This document shows positions 5,166-7,713 of a stretch of DNA of 7,713 nucleotides, piece after piece. Origin of the DNA: an uncultured Parvularculaceae bacterium (GTDB taxonomy: Bacteria > Pseudomonadota > Alphaproteobacteria > Caulobacterales > Parvularculaceae). How positions within the stretch are numbered: the first letter of the stretch is position 1; each line of letters starts with the position of its first letter. A model generated the notes under the pieces. The model searched no databases. It was not told the origin of the DNA and saw nothing but the letters and a program-made list of their open reading frames with translations. Location: NCBI GenBank assembly GCA_947259815.1, contig CAMYNO010000110.1, forward strand, positions 1 through 7,713, given 5' to 3'. A program made the translations under genes and the position numbers.

Positions 5166-6542
5166 TCAGCCCTTGTTGTCGTCATCGCCCCAGATACGCT
5201 TCCACCAAGGATCTTTTTCCGGTTCTTCGAAGGACTGACCGCTTTCGCCCATCTTTTCGCGAATGTCGTCAATGTCCCAACCCGTAAGGTTTGCAAGGGT
5301 CTGCGCTTCCTTCTCAAATCGCTTGGGCAGGGCCGCCTTGTATCGGGATGCCGCGTCGCATGACGAGCCGCCCTGCCATGGATGGCGCAGAACATAGCGC
5401 CCCTGATAATTGGAGCGATCGCCGGTCTCCTTGAACATCAAATCCTCGGGAAAGGTCTTGGCGTCGTAGGAAACGTGAAGCCGGGTCACGAAGACGTCCT
5501 GTGCTTGCGGCCCCGGCCGGCGGGGTAGAATGCTGTTCTCGCCATCGATCCAGTAAACGCCCAATTCGCGCAGCTCACCCGTACTTAACGGGTCGGCGGC
5601 GCAGGGGTCGCACCAGTTCATGTCCCAGGCATATTCAAGAAAGACGGCGCGCTCGTTTTCCTTCTCAACCTGGGTATTGAACATGTCTTTATAAAAATCG
5701 CCGAACTCCGCTTTCACATAGGTCGGAATTTCCGAACCGGTCGGCAATTTGACGGTGCGGTAATTCGTCGTCTCGATGCGCCCGGAACGGGTAAGGGCGA
5801 ATACGAACAGTTCCTGTTTGCCGTCGGCGTTGACCGTGCCAAGCCGGATCGGCAGCATGAATCGCGGGCTCTCAAATGCGATCTGTAACGGGCGCAGATA
5901 TTTCAGGCCGGTTTGCGATTGCTCCTCAAGATTGACCTTGGCGACAAAAAACTTGGTGTTCTGTTTGATGTAACTGCCGAGAACGGATTCTGCGCCCGCC
6001 GGTAATTTGTATCCGTTTTGTATTAGCCACGTGGCGAGGCCGTCGGACTGATCGGCGGAAAGGATCTGAATATCGTATTCCCCGACCGTATATTCCGCCT
6101 CCACCGTCACACCGAGGCCGTCGCGAACACGGTCGGCGGAATCTTCCATGACCGCCGCTGTCGGCGCCGCCATGGCCAATTCGCGTTTTTCATACACAAC
6201 GCAAGGGTCTTCATCGAAATATTCTACAAGACGCGGCGCGGTATAGGCGTCAAGGTGATCGATGATGGCGTTATCCGTGACGTGGATCTGTTCTTCCTGC
6301 AGCACCACGGGCACGGGGATCACCATGGCGAATTCCTCCAATTCGCCCTGATAATCATTGGCCATGGTTATGACGGTCCTGTCGTCGTCGCGCATGATCG
6401 CGACCTTCGAGGCCTTGTTGAACAGTTTCGTGTCGGCCTTGGCGACGTAGAAGCCGCAAAAGGCAACGGCGCCGCCGGTGAGGGCAATCGCGGAAACGCC
6501 GGCAAACGCGGCGAGAAGGGTTTTTTTTAGTGAACGGTTCAT
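5166..6542 (-). CDS. Secreted DUF2330-family protein with CxxC motif
   Basis: A 458-residue exported protein of the DUF2330 family, whose function is unknown. The N-terminus is a Sec signal: Lys6-Lys7, a hydrophobic core (about 8-22), and a likely signal-peptidase I site after AVA (25-27). It is not a lipobox, because Phe precedes Cys29. Family features follow: FCGFYVAKADTKLFNKASKV (28-47), then VITMANDYQGELEEFAMVIP (57-76). Five cysteines remain after cleavage: Cys29, Cys114, Cys311, Cys314 and Cys395. The pair in NWCDPCAADPL (309-319) is a CxxC, suggesting a disulfide or redox site. The last 25 residues are charged and Trp-rich (EEPEKDPWWKRIWGDDDNKG). AAGGA (6554-6550) lies 7 bases before the ATG. 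It follows the RnfD-like gene after 28 bases in the same direction, so the two are probably an operon. Codons 5-8 contain a run of eight A. Confidence 0.85.
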   Translation of the reverse strand: MNRSLKKTLLAAFAGVSAIALTGGAVAFCGFYVAKADTKLFNKASKVAIMRDDDRTVITMANDYQGELEEFAMVIPVPVVLQEEQIHVTDNAIIDHLDAYTAPRLVEYFDEDPCVVYEKRELAMAAPTAAVMEDSADRVRDGLGVTVEAEYTVGEYDIQILSADQSDGLATWLIQNGYKLPAGAESVLGSYIKQNTKFFVAKVNLEEQSQTGLKYLRPLQIAFESPRFMLPIRLGTVNADGKQELFVFALTRSGRIETTNYRTVKLPTGSEIPTYVKAEFGDFYKDMFNTQVEKENERAVFLEYAWDMNWCDPCAADPLSTGELRELGVYWIDGENSILPRRPGPQAQDVFVTRLHVSYDAKTFPEDLMFKETGDRSNYQGRYVLRHPWQGGSSCDAASRYKAALPKRFEKEAQTLANLTGWDIDDIREKMGESGQSFEEPEKDPWWKRIWGDDDNKG

Positions 6543-6570
6543 GTTGGTGTCCTTGGAATTTCTAATTGGG

Positions 6571-7452
6571 CTATTCTGCTGGGGCGGGATGAGGTTGCGC
6601 TGGCGCCCGCCGCGCTTTCAGGCGCTTGAGGAATGGCGGCGCCCGCACCGGATCGCCCCAGCGGTAATGCGGCGCCGGGTCCGCCCATTCGAGCAGCGGA
6701 CGCACCGCGCACATGATGATGAGGGCGTAGAAAAGCCCGTCGGCGATGAAGAAGTGCCACATCAGGACATAGGCGATGATGGCCGCGCCAGTGGCGAAGG
6801 CGGCGCGCGCGATCGATCCATCAGGCGTTGTCTTGGGGTCTGAGATCATGAAAAAGGCGAACAGAATGAGTGCGCCGTTCTGCAGCCGCAGGACCGGTAT
6901 CGACAACGGATCGCCGAGCCAGAGGGCGCGGGCGAAAAGTATCGCTGCAAAAACGCCGAGAAATATCAGCGGTACGTCAAAGCGCGCAGCGCGATAGGTA
7001 ACGAACATTCCCGCGCCGGCGAGCAACGCCGCAAACCATATCGCTGCGCCCCATTGCCCCGGCGTTGTCCACACAATGTCGGTCGCCAGCACCATGGCGG
7101 CGATGGCGAAGTTCGCGGGATTGAAAATATGCTTGCCATAAAGGCGTAACGAAAATTTTGAGCCGATGGCGATAATCGCCGCGAGGGCGAGAGGCCAGGC
7201 GGCGTCGGCCCGCAATAACAACGACAGCGAAAGCGCTGTAACTATAGCGCTGCGCAGATCGACCTTCGTTGCAATAAGGAAGGAGCCGATTGCCTGCGTT
7301 GCGCAAGCTGCGAGAACCACAGCGGCAAATTGATGTGAGCCAATCTCGAACGCGCCGGTTAACCATCCAAAACAGAGCAAGCCTGAAAGCGTTGCAATCT
7401 GATAATGGCGCGGGTCGCGGCTGAGGCCGGAAAGGGAAAAGCGCGTCCGCAT
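6571..7452 (-). CDS. RnfD/NqrB-like polytopic membrane protein
   Basis: A 293-residue integral membrane protein with about nine hydrophobic segments (roughly 16-34, 40-61, 66-80, 85-98, 111-125, 133-152, 157-178, 190-204 and 213-250, the last long enough for two). It resembles the NQR2/RnfD/RnfE family: KHIFNPANFAIA (107-118) matches the family's FNPA-x-x-A loop, and MISDPKTTPDG (202-212) matches the TDP-x-TSP loop. Canonical RnfD and NqrB are larger (about 350-415 residues) and carry FMN on a Thr in an S/T-G-A-T motif. No such motif is found here, so covalent flavin is not expected. The C-terminus (about 262-293) is a Pro/Arg/Ala-rich, probably cytoplasmic tail. The ATG at 7452 is preceded by AAAGAGA. 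The gene is first in a two-gene unit with the DUF2330 gene. No other Rnf subunit is in the window, so electron transport is only a hypothesis. Confidence 0.8.
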   Translation of the reverse strand: MRTRFSLSGLSRDPRHYQIATLSGLLCFGWLTGAFEIGSHQFAAVVLAACATQAIGSFLIATKVDLRSAIVTALSLSLLLRADAAWPLALAAIIAIGSKFSLRLYGKHIFNPANFAIAAMVLATDIVWTTPGQWGAAIWFAALLAGAGMFVTYRAARFDVPLIFLGVFAAILFARALWLGDPLSIPVLRLQNGALILFAFFMISDPKTTPDGSIARAAFATGAAIIAYVLMWHFFIADGLFYALIIMCAVRPLLEWADPAPHYRWGDPVRAPPFLKRLKARRAPAQPHPAPAE

Positions 7453-7671
7453 TTTGCGTTCTCTTTCGTATCATTCGCGCCCCGATGGGAGAATTGACAT
7501 TGCAACAAGGCCGAATGACGGCGCATGCTTGAAGGTTTGGCGCCCGGCAAAAGTTAACCGCGCAGCGTGGCTGTTTCAGACAAATTTCGAACGGGCGCGG
7601 GCGCTTACAGGGTTAATTCGGCTCGGGTCGCAGGCGTCGGCGCGGATATTGCACCCTTTCGGCGGAGTTCG
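7453..7671. other. Divergent intergenic region upstream of the RnfD-like gene
   Basis: These 219 bases separate the minus-strand RnfD-like start from a probable plus-strand gene beginning at 7672. I see a perfect TTGACA (7494-7499) on the plus strand, but no acceptable -10 at 16-18 bases, and no convincing promoter on the minus strand. A short frame crossing the region has no family resemblance and is not called as a gene. Confidence 0.5.
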
Positions 7672-7713
7672 ATGAACGGCTGGAAAATGGAACAAGAAAT
7701 TTTACTTACCGAA
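7672..7713 (+). CDS. Probable start of an unidentified gene, cut by window edge
   Basis: Fourteen open codons run to the right edge: MNGWKMEQEILLTE. An alternative in-frame ATG at 7687 would give MEQEILLTE. A purine-rich GGCGGAG (7661-7667) sits 4 bases before the ATG at 7672, a little close but usable. The frame becomes acidic and protein-like at once, unlike the upstream DNA. It would be divergent from the RnfD-like gene. Too little is present to assign a family. Confidence 0.35.
   Translation, partial: MNGWKMEQEILLTE

Noticed and set aside
7553..7559. GTTAACC as part of a CtrA-type site
   Set aside because: The second TTAA half-site at the required 7-base spacing is absent.
7454..7675. 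73-codon plus-strand frame with a TTG start in the right-hand intergenic region
   Set aside because: It has no ribosome binding site, starts with TTG, has no family resemblance, and its end overlaps the better-supported start at 7672.

Overview
The window looks like core chromosome of a moderately GC-rich alphaproteobacterium. The gene neighbours (lgt / ubiK-like / ybjN-like / proC; pgsA followed by an OmpR-type regulator and an EnvZ-type kinase) and the protein sequences fit that class. The genus cannot be set from sequence alone; an order such as Parvularculales or Caulobacterales is only an impression. No rRNA, tRNA, IS element, CRISPR array or phage gene is visible.

Layout. Positions 1-69 (minus) are the first 23 codons of lgt, cut by the left edge. 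Divergent from it on the plus strand lie a UbiK/BMFP-family coiled-coil protein (161-403), a YbjN-family protein (561-1064, with a possible GTG start at 522) and proC, pyrroline-5-carboxylate reductase (1112-1924). The proC stop codon overlaps, tail to tail, the stop of a minus-strand unit transcribed from 4498 down to 1921: pgsA (phosphatidylglycerophosphate synthase), an OmpR/PetR-like response regulator and an EnvZ-like sensor kinase. Gaps in this unit are only 3 and 4 bases, so the three are very probably co-translated. Membrane phospholipid synthesis and an envelope-sensing two-component system therefore share a transcript.

The 220 bases upstream of pgsA (4499-4718) are the most structured non-coding DNA here. 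They hold two long hairpins and a possible promoter. The second hairpin ends two bases before the start codon of a small VOC (glyoxalase-fold) gene and buries its Shine-Dalgarno sequence. That VOC gene (4719-5099) is broken by an in-frame TAG at 5016, yet the 26 codons after it still encode the family C-terminus. This suggests a recent pseudogene, a sequencing error or stop-codon readthrough. A perfect 11-bp inverted repeat (5111-5148) lies between it and the next, convergent, unit.

The right part (7452 down to 5166, minus) is a two-gene unit: a short RnfD/NqrB-like polytopic membrane protein, then a secreted DUF2330 protein with a CxxC motif. No other Rnf or Nqr subunit is in the window, and the membrane protein lacks the flavin-attachment motif of true RnfD/NqrB. 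This pair is the best candidate for an undescribed envelope system. A divergent gene probably begins at 7672 and runs off the right edge.
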